From Bryobacterales bacterium (lineage in GTDB: Bacteria > Acidobacteriota > Terriglobia > Bryobacterales > Bryobacteraceae): DNA of 57,555 nucleotides. Shown piece after piece: positions 38,451 through 48,090 of the stretch; position 1 is the stretch's first letter, and every line of letters begins with the position of its first letter. The notes under the pieces are model-generated. The model made no database searches. It was not told the DNA's origin and saw only the letters and a program-made list of their open reading frames with translations. The translations under genes and the position numbers were made by a program. Where the stretch lies: assembly GCA_947467185.1 (NCBI GenBank), contig CANIHR010000002.1, forward strand, positions 1 through 57,555. The letters are read 5' to 3'.

Positions 38451-41030
38451 GTGCCCACGTTTCTACTCTTACTCGCGCTTCTGGCTCAGAACCAGGAAGC
38501 GACGCCCAAACCAGCACCTCCGGCGACGGTTAGCGCGCCGGCAACCGCCCCTGCCGACAGCAACCTGCTGGGCAAAGTGAACAGCGACGTTGGCGAGAGC
38601 CGCCGCAACGAGAACGTCCAGTTCAACCAGATCGACAACAATGGCCAGAAGGAAACGCAGAACCGCATGGGGACCGCCGCTACAGCGGTCACGGAATTCA
38701 AGCCGGAGCAGAACTATTTCGGTGCGGAATTCGGTAACAAGCCCGGCGGACAGATCCACCTCACGCCGGTCGCCCGAGTTCTCATCCGTCCGCATTTCTC
38801 GCTCTACGAAACCCACGGTGACAGTGCCGTTACAGCGCGCTCCTTCTTCCAGTCCGGTGGCGTGAAACCTGCCCGTTCCAACCAGTATGGTTTTCAGGCA
38901 GAAACCGCCCTCTGGAAGAACGCGTTCCTGTCGCTCTCCGGCTCGCAGGATAAAAGCAGCGGCTTTGTGAACGGCAACGTGCAGGTTCCGCTGCCGTCGG
39001 AGCGTACCGTTTTGACGAAGAATCCGGTGGCCGCGCCGATCCTGCAACGCTTCCTCAGCGCTTATCCTGCGGAACTGCCAAATCGCACGGACATCGACCC
39101 TCGAGCCCTGAATACCAATGCGCCCCAGACAATCGGGACCAATTCCACATCGGAACGCCTCGACCAGAAGCTGACTTCACGCGACCGCCTTGTCTTCCAG
39201 CACATCCTGCTCATGCAGAAGGTGGATGCGTTCCAGTTGATCGCCGGACAGAATCCGGACACCACCACAAAGAACCACGAAGCGCGGATCACCTGGCTCC
39301 GCACCGTCAATCCACGAATGCAATTGCAGGCGTCGACCGGCTTTGACCGGAATCACACGCTGCTGGCACCGGAACCCAACGCCGTTGGGCCAACCGTCAG
39401 TATTGGGACCGCCTGGACCGGGCTGGGTCCGGGTTCCACCATCCCCATCGACCGCGTGCAGAATCGCTTCCGCCAGGCCGCGAATCTGGCGCTGACGCAC
39501 GGTGCGCACCGCATGACGCTGGGCGGTGAATTCTCCCGGCAGCAGTTCAACGGGCGTGAGACCTCCAGCAACCGGGGCACCCTCTACTTCCGCAACGACT
39601 TCGGCAACGATGCGATCACCAACTTCCGCCTGGGTCTGCCCAACCGCGCGTCGATCGGCTTCGGCGAACTCGACCGCGGCTTCCGCTACCACCGCGAGCA
39701 GTTCTACGCCGGTGACATCTGGACCGCAGCCAAACACCTGACTGTGAATTTTGGCCTGCGCTACCAGCCCATCACCGCGCCCAGCGAAGTGAATCACCGG
39801 ACGCCGGTTGCCTTCCCCTGTGCCTGTGCGAACCTGGCGCCCAGTCTCGGCCTCGCCTACCGCCTGCCAGGCGCCTGGGGTACGCTGCGCGCCAATTACG
39901 GCCTCACTTACGGCGAGATCTTCAATACCACCTTTCAGCAGCTCCGCTGGAATCCGCCCGATTTCCTGAAAGCCGAAGTACAGGCGCCCGACTTCCTGAA
40001 CCCTTACGGGACCCTGAATCGAGGGCCGAACGCGCGCGCCATCGTCTACCGTCTCGCCGCCGACGTCCAGGCGCCCTACTCGCACCAGTACAACTTCCAG
40101 TGGGAGGTCGCGATCCTCAAAAACTGGAAGGTACAAGCGGCCTACGCGGGCAGCCGTACGTGGAAGCTCTTCTACATGGACTACGCGAATCGCGCCCTCC
40201 CCATCGGCACGCTGACCACGCAGAACATCACCGACCGCCGCCCCGATGCCCGCTACTTCGACGTCCGCCTGGTGGAAAATGCCTCCCGCGCATACTTCGA
40301 TTCGGCCCGCGCCACGCTCCAGATTCCCGGTTGGCATGGCCTGTCGGGTGACGCTTCCTACTGGTTCAGCAAAGCCATCGACACGGGCGGTTCCTACACC
40401 AATACCGCAGCGGGCGACGACATTACACAGGGCTACAGCCAGAGTGAGTATCTTGTCGCGCAGGACCTGAAGGGTCTCAGTTCCTTTGACCAGTCTCACG
40501 CTTTACTGGTACGGCTGAACTACGCCCTCCCTGGCACAGGACGCCACCTGCGGGTCGTTACCTCAAAGTGGCAGGCGTCCACCATCTGGCTGGCGAAATC
40601 GGGTCTGCCATTTACTGTCTTCACCGGCTCCGACAGCCCGGGTTTCGGCAACGTGGACGGTGTACAGGGCGACCGCCCCAACATCGTGAACCCGACGATC
40701 CTGGGCCGCGAAATCGGCAACCCGGACACCTCCACCGCGCTGCTGCCCCGCTCAGCCTTCAGTTATATCCGGCCCGGCGAACTGCGCGGCAACATCGGCG
40801 TCAGCACATTCCGCCGCGGCGGTATCCGCAACATGAACGCCACGCTGACGCGGTCGTGGACGCTGCACAGTGACTGGTCCCTTGCCTTCCGCGCCGAGGC
40901 CATCAATCTGATGAATACTCCGCAGTTCGCGGCACCCGTCACCGACCTGACTTCGCCCGCCTTCGGCCGGATCACCAATACCCTGAACGATGGCCGCGTC
41001 TTCCGCTTCTCCCTGCGGCTTAGTCTTTAA
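38451..41030 (+). CDS. Oar-like TonB-dependent receptor
   Basis: 859 residues from a GTG start, with a signal peptide (PTFLLLLALLAQ) and a Pro/Ala/Thr-rich linker. A plug-like segment (GESRRNENVQFNQIDNNG, NYFGAEFGNKPG) follows, then a long beta-barrel with alternating aromatic strands. The last residues FRFSLRLSL are the terminal outer-membrane strand. The carboxypeptidase regulatory-like domain that fronts most acidobacterial Oar homologues (about 1100 residues) is missing. It is the first gene of an operon with an NHL protein (3 bases on) and a NIPSNAP protein. The ligand is unknown, probably a glycan or peptide. Confidence 0.9.
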   Translation: MPTFLLLLALLAQNQEATPKPAPPATVSAPATAPADSNLLGKVNSDVGESRRNENVQFNQIDNNGQKETQNRMGTAATAVTEFKPEQNYFGAEFGNKPGGQIHLTPVARVLIRPHFSLYETHGDSAVTARSFFQSGGVKPARSNQYGFQAETALWKNAFLSLSGSQDKSSGFVNGNVQVPLPSERTVLTKNPVAAPILQRFLSAYPAELPNRTDIDPRALNTNAPQTIGTNSTSERLDQKLTSRDRLVFQHILLMQKVDAFQLIAGQNPDTTTKNHEARITWLRTVNPRMQLQASTGFDRNHTLLAPEPNAVGPTVSIGTAWTGLGPGSTIPIDRVQNRFRQAANLALTHGAHRMTLGGEFSRQQFNGRETSSNRGTLYFRNDFGNDAITNFRLGLPNRASIGFGELDRGFRYHREQFYAGDIWTAAKHLTVNFGLRYQPITAPSEVNHRTPVAFPCACANLAPSLGLAYRLPGAWGTLRANYGLTYGEIFNTTFQQLRWNPPDFLKAEVQAPDFLNPYGTLNRGPNARAIVYRLAADVQAPYSHQYNFQWEVAILKNWKVQAAYAGSRTWKLFYMDYANRALPIGTLTTQNITDRRPDARYFDVRLVENASRAYFDSARATLQIPGWHGLSGDASYWFSKAIDTGGSYTNTAAGDDITQGYSQSEYLVAQDLKGLSSFDQSHALLVRLNYALPGTGRHLRVVTSKWQASTIWLAKSGLPFTVFTGSDSPGFGNVDGVQGDRPNIVNPTILGREIGNPDTSTALLPRSAFSYIRPGELRGNIGVSTFRRGGIRNMNATLTRSWTLHSDWSLAFRAEAINLMNTPQFAAPVTDLTSPAFGRITNTLNDGRVFRFSLRLSL

Positions 41031-41033
41031 GAG

Positions 41034-41918
41034 ATGCACCGAAAACTCCTCTCCCTTGCTCTGCTGGCCCTCGCCGCCCACGCCGCGGACAGCCATTACA
41101 AACTCTCCGAACCCTGGGCGCAGGTGCCCGGTGGCAAGTGGGGCGCGGCGACCGGGGTCGACGTCGACGCGAAGGACAACGTCTACGTTCTGAACCGCAA
41201 TGAAGAAACGCCCATCATGGTGTTCGACGCCTCGGGCAAGTTCCTGCGCGGTTGGGGTAAGGGCCTGATCAAAACCACGCACTTTCTGAAAGTGGATCGC
41301 GAAGGCAACGTCTGGGTGACAGATCGGGGCGACATGCAGGCGCTCAAGTTCAGCAACGATGGCAAGCTCCTCATGACTGTCGGCAAGAAGGGCGTCCTCG
41401 GCGACAACAACTCGCATGACGCTTACAACGGCATGGCCGATATCGCTTTCGCGAAGAACGGCGACATCTTCATCGCCGATGGCGAAGGGCCGAACACCCG
41501 TGTAGTGCGGCTTTCAAAGACCGGAAAGTTCCTGCAATGGTGGGGAGGCAAAGGCACTGCCCCCGGCCAGTTCGACGTTCCGCACAGCATCGCCATCGAC
41601 GCGAAGGGCCTCGTTTATGTGGGTGATCGCACGAATAACCGCATCCAGGTCTTCACCAAAAAAGGCAAATTCCTCAGGCAGTGGACCAACTTCGGGACGC
41701 CCTGGGGCATCACCATTCACGGCGACCGGATCTACGTGGTGGATGGCACCGCCAACAACTGCCTCTTCATCGCCAGTCTGAAGGATGGCGCAATTCTTGA
41801 GAAAATCACCGGCCTGGTCAACGCCACCGCTGTGGCGGTCGATTCCAAAGGCGCAATATACGTCGGCGAAGTGAACGGCGCCAACGTGAAAAAATTCGTT
41901 ACAGGATCTCCCAAATGA
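41034..41918 (+). CDS. Exported six-bladed NHL beta-propeller protein
   Basis: 294 residues with a signal peptide (HRKLLSLALLALAAHAA). NHL-type blades follow, with repeated G-V-D-V-D-A-K-D-N-V-Y-V, REGNVWVTDRG, IAIDAKGLVYVGDRTNNRIQVF and VAVDSKGAIYVGEVNG. Similar propellers include peptidyl-amidoglycolate lyase-like and SMP-30-like proteins. A lyase metal site cannot be assigned by eye. It lies 3 bases after the TonB receptor and overlaps the NIPSNAP start by 4 bases, so the three probably act together at the envelope. Confidence 0.9.
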   Translation: MHRKLLSLALLALAAHAADSHYKLSEPWAQVPGGKWGAATGVDVDAKDNVYVLNRNEETPIMVFDASGKFLRGWGKGLIKTTHFLKVDREGNVWVTDRGDMQALKFSNDGKLLMTVGKKGVLGDNNSHDAYNGMADIAFAKNGDIFIADGEGPNTRVVRLSKTGKFLQWWGGKGTAPGQFDVPHSIAIDAKGLVYVGDRTNNRIQVFTKKGKFLRQWTNFGTPWGITIHGDRIYVVDGTANNCLFIASLKDGAILEKITGLVNATAVAVDSKGAIYVGEVNGANVKKFVTGSPK

Positions 41919-42685
41919 CCCGCAGAAACGCTCTCATCACAACCGCCGCCGGAACCTCCGCGCTGGCTGCCCAGACTACCAAAGCCCCGTCATTCCTGGA
42001 ACTGCGCTACTACTACATGCGCAACAGCCGGACCAACCAGACACAGCGCACCTCGGAATTCCTCGCCGGCACTTATGTCCCGGCGATCAAACGGGCGGGG
42101 GCCGGCCCGGTTGGCATCTTCAACGCCACCATCGCAGCTGAATCGCCTTTTGCCCTGGTGGCCACCAGCTATCCGTCACTTGCCGCTATGCAGACCGCGC
42201 TGGAAAAACTCGCCGCCGATGCGGTGTATCAGAAAGCGCACAAGGCCTGGAATTCCGGCGTCGAAATGCCCTACGTCCGGATGGAGAGCACGCTGCTCCG
42301 CTGTTTCGGTGCCATGCCCACCGTGGATCCCGGTACCCCAGGCCCATCACCCCGCACGTTCGAACTGCGCACCTACGAATCCGATAACGAAGCCACGCTG
42401 CAGAAGAAGATCCGCATGTTTGAAGACGCCGAGATCGACATCTTCCGCAAGTGCGGCATGCACCCCGTCTTCTTCGCCGAAGCCATCGTCGGCCCCAAAC
42501 TGCCGTGTCTCACCTACATGCTGGCCTACGACAGCCTGCCCGGCCGCGACAAGGCCTGGTCCACCTTTGGCAGCCACCCCGACTGGCTCAAACTCCGTGC
42601 CACTCCGGGGCTATCCGATCCCGAGATCGTCTCCAATATCAGCAACGCGATTCTCAAGCCAGGCTCGGGCTCCGAAATTCGCTAA
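41915..42685 (+). CDS. Exported NIPSNAP family protein
   Basis: 256 residues. An N-terminal RRNALITTAAGTSALA signal (twin-arginine-like) precedes two ferredoxin-like NIPSNAP repeats: SFLELRYYYMRNSR and RTFELRTYESDNEATLQKKIRMFEDAEIDIFRKCG, each with a TYML/VATSYPSL-type strand and a final WSTFGSHPDWLKLR. The function of bacterial NIPSNAPs is unknown. The start overlaps the preceding stop by 4 bases. The stop overlaps that of the facing CheB-CheR gene by 4 bases. Confidence 0.9.
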   Translation: MTRRNALITTAAGTSALAAQTTKAPSFLELRYYYMRNSRTNQTQRTSEFLAGTYVPAIKRAGAGPVGIFNATIAAESPFALVATSYPSLAAMQTALEKLAADAVYQKAHKAWNSGVEMPYVRMESTLLRCFGAMPTVDPGTPGPSPRTFELRTYESDNEATLQKKIRMFEDAEIDIFRKCGMHPVFFAEAIVGPKLPCLTYMLAYDSLPGRDKAWSTFGSHPDWLKLRATPGLSDPEIVSNISNAILKPGSGSEIR

Positions 42686-45600
42686 CCTACGACGGCGCGT
42701 TCGGTAGTGGCGATCGCGTAGGTCTTCCCTGCATCGTCCAGAAGCGGCGAAACGATGAGCGAGACCTCCAGGGTGCGGCCATCCTTCGTCCGTCGCTGGG
42801 CACGCTTCGGTTCCAGACTCCCGGTATCGGCGTCTTGCCGGACTGCGAGCAGCGCCGAATCCGGCAAGATGTCGGGCATGAGGTCGCGGATATTCATCGC
42901 GAGGGCCTCCGGTTCCGTCCAGCCGTACATCCTTGTTGCACCCTGGTTCCACGCCAGAATCCGGCCCGTCAAATCCTGCACAAGAATGGCGTCGCGCGAA
43001 TCGCGTACCACTACCGCCAGCCGCCGCAAAGCTTCGGAATCCCGCAGCGCCAGTTGGGCGGTTTTCAGCGCTGATATGTCGGTAAACGTAATCACCGCGC
43101 CATCGATCACATTGTCCAAAGTACGGTAGGGCCGGATTCGCAGCAAATACCATTCCCCCGATGCCGCCTGGACTTCCCGTTCTTTCGGAACCAGACTTTC
43201 CAGAACGGCCTTCAGATCCGCAGTGAGGTCGTCATAGCCCACCAGTTTCGACCGGACCTGGTCCACGGGACGTCCCACATCTGTTTCGATCAAATTGATC
43301 AGCGCAGAAATCGTCGGTGTGAAGCGCAGAATGCAAAGCTGCCGGTCCACGAAGATGGTGGCAATGCCTGTCCCGCTCAGCAGATTGACCATATCGTTGT
43401 TGGAACGCGTCAGGTCCAGAACTTTGGCCTGCAGTTCGCTGTTCACCGTGGCCAGTTCCTCGTTCACCGATTGCAGTTCTTCCTTCGAGGTCTCCAGTTC
43501 TTCGTTGGTGGACTGCATCTCCTCATTCACGGACTGCATCTCCTCGTGGGCTGAGCGCAGTTCTTCGTTGGATGTCTCCAACTCTTCGATGGTGGTCTGC
43601 AGGTATTCGTCTTTCCCCCGCAGTTCCTCCTTCAGTCGCAGAATATAGCTGTCCAGATCGGGACCGAGGGCATTCGGCCGATCCGTCGCGTCCACCTGGG
43701 GCACCCGGACCTGTCGGGGTTCCTCCACTACCGCTCTCTCTTCCAGCAGCACCAGGTACAGGCCACGCTGAATGGTCCCTTCGGCGTTCGGTGGAACGGG
43801 TAGCACGGTCAAATCCAGCACGATGGTCTTGTTGTCGTCCACGACGCGCAGACCCGTCGAACGCATTAAGATTCCCTGCGAAACCGCGCGATGCAGGGCG
43901 ATGGTCAAGTCACCCCGCAGGCCCGGCCGCGCCATACGGAAGATATTGAGACTGGCCTCGCCCGGCGGCGATTCCAGATAGCGGCCCGTCCGGCCCAGCA
44001 GGTACAGAATCTCTCCCAGCTCGTTCACCAGCGCACCCACCGGTGAATAGTGCGTCATCAGGGTTCGCACGGCCACTTCCTGCAAGGGCAGGCGGGCATC
44101 GCCCTTCGACATATTTCCGGTATGGCGCGTGTTGTCGGAGGCGGGCGGCAGAGTCGAAGTTGCTACCGCGAGGCGATGATGACTGGAGTCCCCCGGCTTT
44201 CGCTGGAAAATTTTGGCGGTGCGGTCGAGCGTGGCAAATAGTTTGGCGGATTCACCAACGCTCTCTGACGATCCCAGTACCAGAATTCCACCCGGGTTCA
44301 GCGCATAGTGGAACAGGGGCATCAGGCGCCTTTGCAGTTCCGGCCCCATGTAGATCAGAAGATTCCGACAGCTGATCATGTCCAGCCGGGAAAACGGTGG
44401 GTCCTTGATCAGGTCGTGCTCGGAGAAAATCAGCATGTCCCGGATGTTCTTGTGGATACGGTAGGTATTGCCTTCCGTATCCTCGGGGCTGAAGAACTGC
44501 GCCAGACGCTCGGGTGACACGTCAGCGATGATGCTGGCAGGATAAATTCCGGCCCGCGCGGTGTCGATCGCTTCGCGATCAATATCGGTTGCGAAGATCT
44601 GTACGCGGAAGCTCTCGTGCGTCTCTTCCATCCGCTCCCGCAGCAGAATCGCGAGCGAATACGCCTCTTCTCCGGTGGAACACCCCGGCACCCAGACACG
44701 AACCACCGCATCTGCTGACTTACCTGTCAGCAAGGCCGGGATCACCTGCTTGCGAATCTCCTCGAAGATCTCGGAGTCGCGGAAGAAATTCGTGACCCCG
44801 ATCAACAGATCCCGGAAGAGGGCTTCCACCTCGTCGCGCGTGAGCTGCAGGTAGCGCAGGTAGTCTTCCATCTTCTCGATCTGGTGGACCGCCATGCGCC
44901 GGGCGATTCGCCGCAGGATCGTGTTCCGTTTGTAGAGTGAAAAATCGTGGCCGGTCTGGGCTCGCAGCAGCAGGAAGATGCGCTCCAGACCGTCCGCAGG
45001 ATTCGGGGCCTGAGGAGACGCCGGCGTCAGTGACGGGGTAAAGGCGTGGGATGCGTAAGCCAGCAACTGCGGCAGCATCTGGTCGGCCGGCAGCACGAAG
45101 TCCACCATACCGGTGGCGATGGCGCTCCGAGGCATGCCGCCATATTCTGTGGTTTCCGGCGTTTGCGCCATCACCATGCCGCCCTCGCCCTTAACCGCGC
45201 GCACCCCGAGAGTGCCGTCACTGCCGGTTCCGGAGAGCACGATGCAAATAGCACGGTCCCGCTGGTCCTGGGCTAGTGAACGGAAGAAGAAATCGATTGG
45301 CAGGCGGATGCCGCGCGCCAGCGTGGGTTCCAGCAGATGCAGGGTGCCGTTCATCAGCGCCATGTCCCGGTTTGGCGGAATGATGTAGGCGCAGTTGGGC
45401 TGCACCACCATCCCATCCTCTACCTCGAAGACCTGCAGCTTCGTGTAGCGGCGCATCAGCTCGGAGAGGATACTTTTGTGGTCCCTCGCCAGATGCTGGA
45501 CGAGAACAAACGCCATCCCCGGCGCATTATCTGTGGGCATGCTGGAGAAAAAGGCTTCGAAGGCCTGGATGCCTCCAGCGGAGGCACCGATCCCGACGAT

Positions 45601-45696
45601 GGGGAAGGAGTGAGAACTGTGGCTGGCGGGCGGCTCCGTTGGGTCCGTGACTACCGCGTCATCGGGTTCCTGGGTACTTTGGCTCATCTCGGCCAT
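42682..45696 (-). CDS. CheB-CheR fusion with coiled coil and PAS domains
   Basis: 1004 residues. Residues 31 to about 215 are a CheB-type methylesterase (GIGASAGG with S39, VLVQHL with H68, SGTGSDGTLG). A CheR-type methyltransferase follows (about 235-500: YLRYLQLTRDEVEALFRDLLIG, VWVPGCSTGEEAYSLAI, DIDREAIDTARAGIYP). A long coiled coil with repeated TNEELETSKEEL and SVNEEL units precedes two PAS-like domains. No histidine kinase or GGDEF domain ends the protein. Such hybrids methylate or demethylate proteins outside the main chemotaxis array. The start has GGAGG 8 bases upstream. No chemoreceptor gene is nearby. Confidence 0.93.
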   Translation of the reverse strand: MAEMSQSTQEPDDAVVTDPTEPPASHSSHSFPIVGIGASAGGIQAFEAFFSSMPTDNAPGMAFVLVQHLARDHKSILSELMRRYTKLQVFEVEDGMVVQPNCAYIIPPNRDMALMNGTLHLLEPTLARGIRLPIDFFFRSLAQDQRDRAICIVLSGTGSDGTLGVRAVKGEGGMVMAQTPETTEYGGMPRSAIATGMVDFVLPADQMLPQLLAYASHAFTPSLTPASPQAPNPADGLERIFLLLRAQTGHDFSLYKRNTILRRIARRMAVHQIEKMEDYLRYLQLTRDEVEALFRDLLIGVTNFFRDSEIFEEIRKQVIPALLTGKSADAVVRVWVPGCSTGEEAYSLAILLRERMEETHESFRVQIFATDIDREAIDTARAGIYPASIIADVSPERLAQFFSPEDTEGNTYRIHKNIRDMLIFSEHDLIKDPPFSRLDMISCRNLLIYMGPELQRRLMPLFHYALNPGGILVLGSSESVGESAKLFATLDRTAKIFQRKPGDSSHHRLAVATSTLPPASDNTRHTGNMSKGDARLPLQEVAVRTLMTHYSPVGALVNELGEILYLLGRTGRYLESPPGEASLNIFRMARPGLRGDLTIALHRAVSQGILMRSTGLRVVDDNKTIVLDLTVLPVPPNAEGTIQRGLYLVLLEERAVVEEPRQVRVPQVDATDRPNALGPDLDSYILRLKEELRGKDEYLQTTIEELETSNEELRSAHEEMQSVNEEMQSTNEELETSKEELQSVNEELATVNSELQAKVLDLTRSNNDMVNLLSGTGIATIFVDRQLCILRFTPTISALINLIETDVGRPVDQVRSKLVGYDDLTADLKAVLESLVPKEREVQAASGEWYLLRIRPYRTLDNVIDGAVITFTDISALKTAQLALRDSEALRRLAVVVRDSRDAILVQDLTGRILAWNQGATRMYGWTEPEALAMNIRDLMPDILPDSALLAVRQDADTGSLEPKRAQRRTKDGRTLEVSLIVSPLLDDAGKTYAIATTERAVVG

Positions 45697-45757
45697 AACT
45701 TGATCCTCCGGTTTTCTTACTGCAAATCCGGCAAGCCGGCCACATCTGATGATAAGC

Positions 45758-46711
45758 CTATCGCAGCTTCATCGGTGCGCCACCGGCGGCTTTACTGCGC
45801 TGCGCGGCGTCCATAAAAGCAATGGTCTCCAGCGTCTCGGCGTTTGAAACAGGCATCACGCCGGTCTCGAAAAACTTCGTGATCTGCTTGAGCAGTAGTA
45901 CGTAGCTGAAGGGCGCTACATCCGTCCGGCCCTGCTTCACTTCCTTCGGTCCGAACGAAATCGCGCCGTAACCGCCATTGGGACGCAGCACGCGGACACT
46001 TCCCACGCGGCCATCTTTCCAGCGGCAGTTGATCACGTCGGTCCCGGCCGCATCGGTGCCGCCGGTGGTACGCGTTACCGTCTCACAGCCCGGACCCATC
46101 AGCGTGTACAGCATCTCTACAGGGTGAACGCCGTACCAGGAGAGATCCAGCGCATGGTGCTCTTCAATCGGCCCCGGTCCCCAGACGGTCACGCCCACGG
46201 TATCGGCCAGCTTCGCCGAAGCCACCAGTTCGCCAAAACGCAGGGATGATGCACTGAACCACGCGACTTTCGCTTCCGCCGCCAGCTTTTCAATCTGCCG
46301 GGCGTCTTCCAGAGTCGATGCCAGAGGCTTATCGATGAACATCGGCTTGTGCAGCGCAAACGCCTGTTTTGCCTGCGCCAGGTGCGTCCGGCCATCCACG
46401 CTTTCCAGCAGAATGGCGTCCACTTTACCGGCCATGTCGGGAATCCCGGACAGGATCTCCACCTTCCACTTATCCCGCAGCTCCCCCGCGTATTCTTCAA
46501 TGCGCGACTTACTGGAAGGGATATCCATGCTGCCACCCTTTACCGCGGCGACAACGCGGAAGCCTGGAATGTGATCGGGATTCGCCGGGTCGTTCAGAAC
46601 CCGTGTGAACGCGACCACATGGGAGGTATCGGTACCGATGATGCCAATTCGCAGGTCGGCCCCGAAAACGGGCAGAGCGGCCAGCAGAAGGATGCCATAG
46701 CTTTTGCGCAT
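45758..46711 (-). CDS. Exported Gfo/Idh/MocA-like protein with altered Rossmann motif
   Basis: 317 residues with a signal peptide (YGILLLAALPVFGAD). It fits the Gfo/Idh/MocA fold: VDAILLESVDGRTHLAQAKQAF, then FIDKPLASTLEDA in place of EKP, and SWYGVHPVEMLYTLMG in the C-terminal domain. The nucleotide loop reads GIIGTDTSH instead of GxGxxG. NAD binding may therefore be lost or different, as in a known exported subfamily. The enzyme activity is uncertain. It is 10 bases after the M16 peptidase gene, so probably cotranscribed. Confidence 0.85.
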   Translation of the reverse strand: MRKSYGILLLAALPVFGADLRIGIIGTDTSHVVAFTRVLNDPANPDHIPGFRVVAAVKGGSMDIPSSKSRIEEYAGELRDKWKVEILSGIPDMAGKVDAILLESVDGRTHLAQAKQAFALHKPMFIDKPLASTLEDARQIEKLAAEAKVAWFSASSLRFGELVASAKLADTVGVTVWGPGPIEEHHALDLSWYGVHPVEMLYTLMGPGCETVTRTTGGTDAAGTDVINCRWKDGRVGSVRVLRPNGGYGAISFGPKEVKQGRTDVAPFSYVLLLKQITKFFETGVMPVSNAETLETIAFMDAAQRSKAAGGAPMKLR

Positions 46712-46721
46712 AGCGCTTAAG

Positions 46722-48014
46722 CTAACAGACCAGGTCGTCGTGTGTCACTTTGAAGTCGCCCAGGTTGCCCAGAACGCTCAAAGCCACCAGTTCTGACTTG
46801 AAAAACTCTCCGGCGATACGCTGAATGTCTTCCGCCCGAACCTTCTCAATGCTCTCGACGAGTTCGTCCAGGGAGAAGAACTTGCCGAAGTGCATCTGCT
46901 GGCGAGCCAGATTCGACATCCGGCTGGACGTCGATTCCAAACCCAGCATCAGCGAACCCTTCAGGTGATCCTTGGCGCGGCGAAGCTCTTCCGCCGGAAT
47001 CGCTTCCTGCTTCAGTTGCGTGAACTCTTTCAGAACGGAATCGATCACCTGACGCAGCGTTTCCAGCGAAGTCCCCGCATAGACAGCCAGGCAACCGGTA
47101 TCCGTGTACGGATTCAGTTCTGAGAACACCGAATACGCCAGACCCTGCTTCTCGCGAATATTCTGGAACAGCCGCGAACTCATGCCGCCGCCCAGCAACG
47201 TATTCATCACGTAGCAGTTGAAACGGTCGTCATGCTTGATCGGATAGGAAGGCACGCCCAGGCACATGTGTACCTGCTCCAGTTCCTTCTTGGTCTTCAG
47301 GGAAATACGTGCAAAGGTTTCGGGCACCTTCTGCTCGGGCACCGGTCCGCGCGCCGGCAGATCCTTAAACCGTTCCGTCGCCAGTTCCACCATGCGTTCG
47401 TGCTGCAGGTTGCCCGCCGCCGTCACCAGAATGTTCTCCGGCGTGTAGACCTCTTCGTAATACGCCCGAATGCGTTCGCTCGTCAGGCTCTTCACGGTCT
47501 GTTTGGTGCCCAGAATCGGACGCCCCAGCGCGTGGTCCTTCCAGAAATTCGCCGAGAACATCTCGTGGACCAGATAGTCGGGGCTATCGGCATCCATCTT
47601 GATCTCTTCCAGCACAACGCCCTTTTCCTTCTCCACGTCTTCTTCGCGGAACAGGGGGTTGAGCACCAGATCGCTCAGCACGTCAACGGCGATCGGCACG
47701 TGTTCATCCAGCGCCTTCGTGTTGAAGCACACCATTTCCTTGCTGGTGAAGGCGTCGAGGTTGCCGCCGATGGAATCCACCGACCGGGCAATGTCTTCCT
47801 GGGACCGGTGCGTGGTCCCCTTGAACAGCATGTGTTCAATGAAGTGGGAGATGCCGCCCTGCTCGGGTGTCTCTCGCCGGGAGCCGGTCCCGATCCAGAC
47901 TCCGACAGAGACGGAGCGGACGTGGTGCATGGCTTCGGTGATGACTTTGATCCCGTTGGGGAGCGTCGTGGTGAGGATGTCGCGTTCGGCGCTGGGCGTC
48001 GATATAGTGGGCAA
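46722..48014 (-). CDS. M16 zinc metallopeptidase (processing peptidase-like)
   Basis: 430 residues, one complete M16B subunit. The inverted zinc motif H57-F-I-E60-H61 is followed 76 residues after H61 by E137 (LEEI), the exact family spacing. Other conserved parts are [22 protein letters not shown] and the C-terminal [20 protein letters not shown]. No signal peptide is seen. Such peptidases resemble mitochondrial processing peptidase and degrade small peptides or signal peptides. It precedes the exported Gfo/Idh-like gene and diverges from rlmN across 76 bases. Confidence 0.94.
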   Translation of the reverse strand: MPTISTPSAERDILTTTLPNGIKVITEAMHHVRSVSVGVWIGTGSRRETPEQGGISHFIEHMLFKGTTHRSQEDIARSVDSIGGNLDAFTSKEMVCFNTKALDEHVPIAVDVLSDLVLNPLFREEDVEKEKGVVLEEIKMDADSPDYLVHEMFSANFWKDHALGRPILGTKQTVKSLTSERIRAYYEEVYTPENILVTAAGNLQHERMVELATERFKDLPARGPVPEQKVPETFARISLKTKKELEQVHMCLGVPSYPIKHDDRFNCYVMNTLLGGGMSSRLFQNIREKQGLAYSVFSELNPYTDTGCLAVYAGTSLETLRQVIDSVLKEFTQLKQEAIPAEELRRAKDHLKGSLMLGLESTSSRMSNLARQQMHFGKFFSLDELVESIEKVRAEDIQRIAGEFFKSELVALSVLGNLGDFKVTHDDLVC

Positions 48015-48090
48015 GCGGATAGGACCTGTTTCGTTTGTACCATTTTCAGGGGTTCAATCCCCGGCTTTTCCGCGTGCTAAACTTGAAACA

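Noticed and set aside
39177-40499. Open frame of 440 codons on the minus strand
   Set aside because: It is antisense to the TonB receptor gene and has no domain or signal.
45728-45739. CCGGC/GCCGG hairpin between the CheB-CheR and Gfo/Idh-like genes
   Set aside because: The 2-base loop is too tight and there is no T run.
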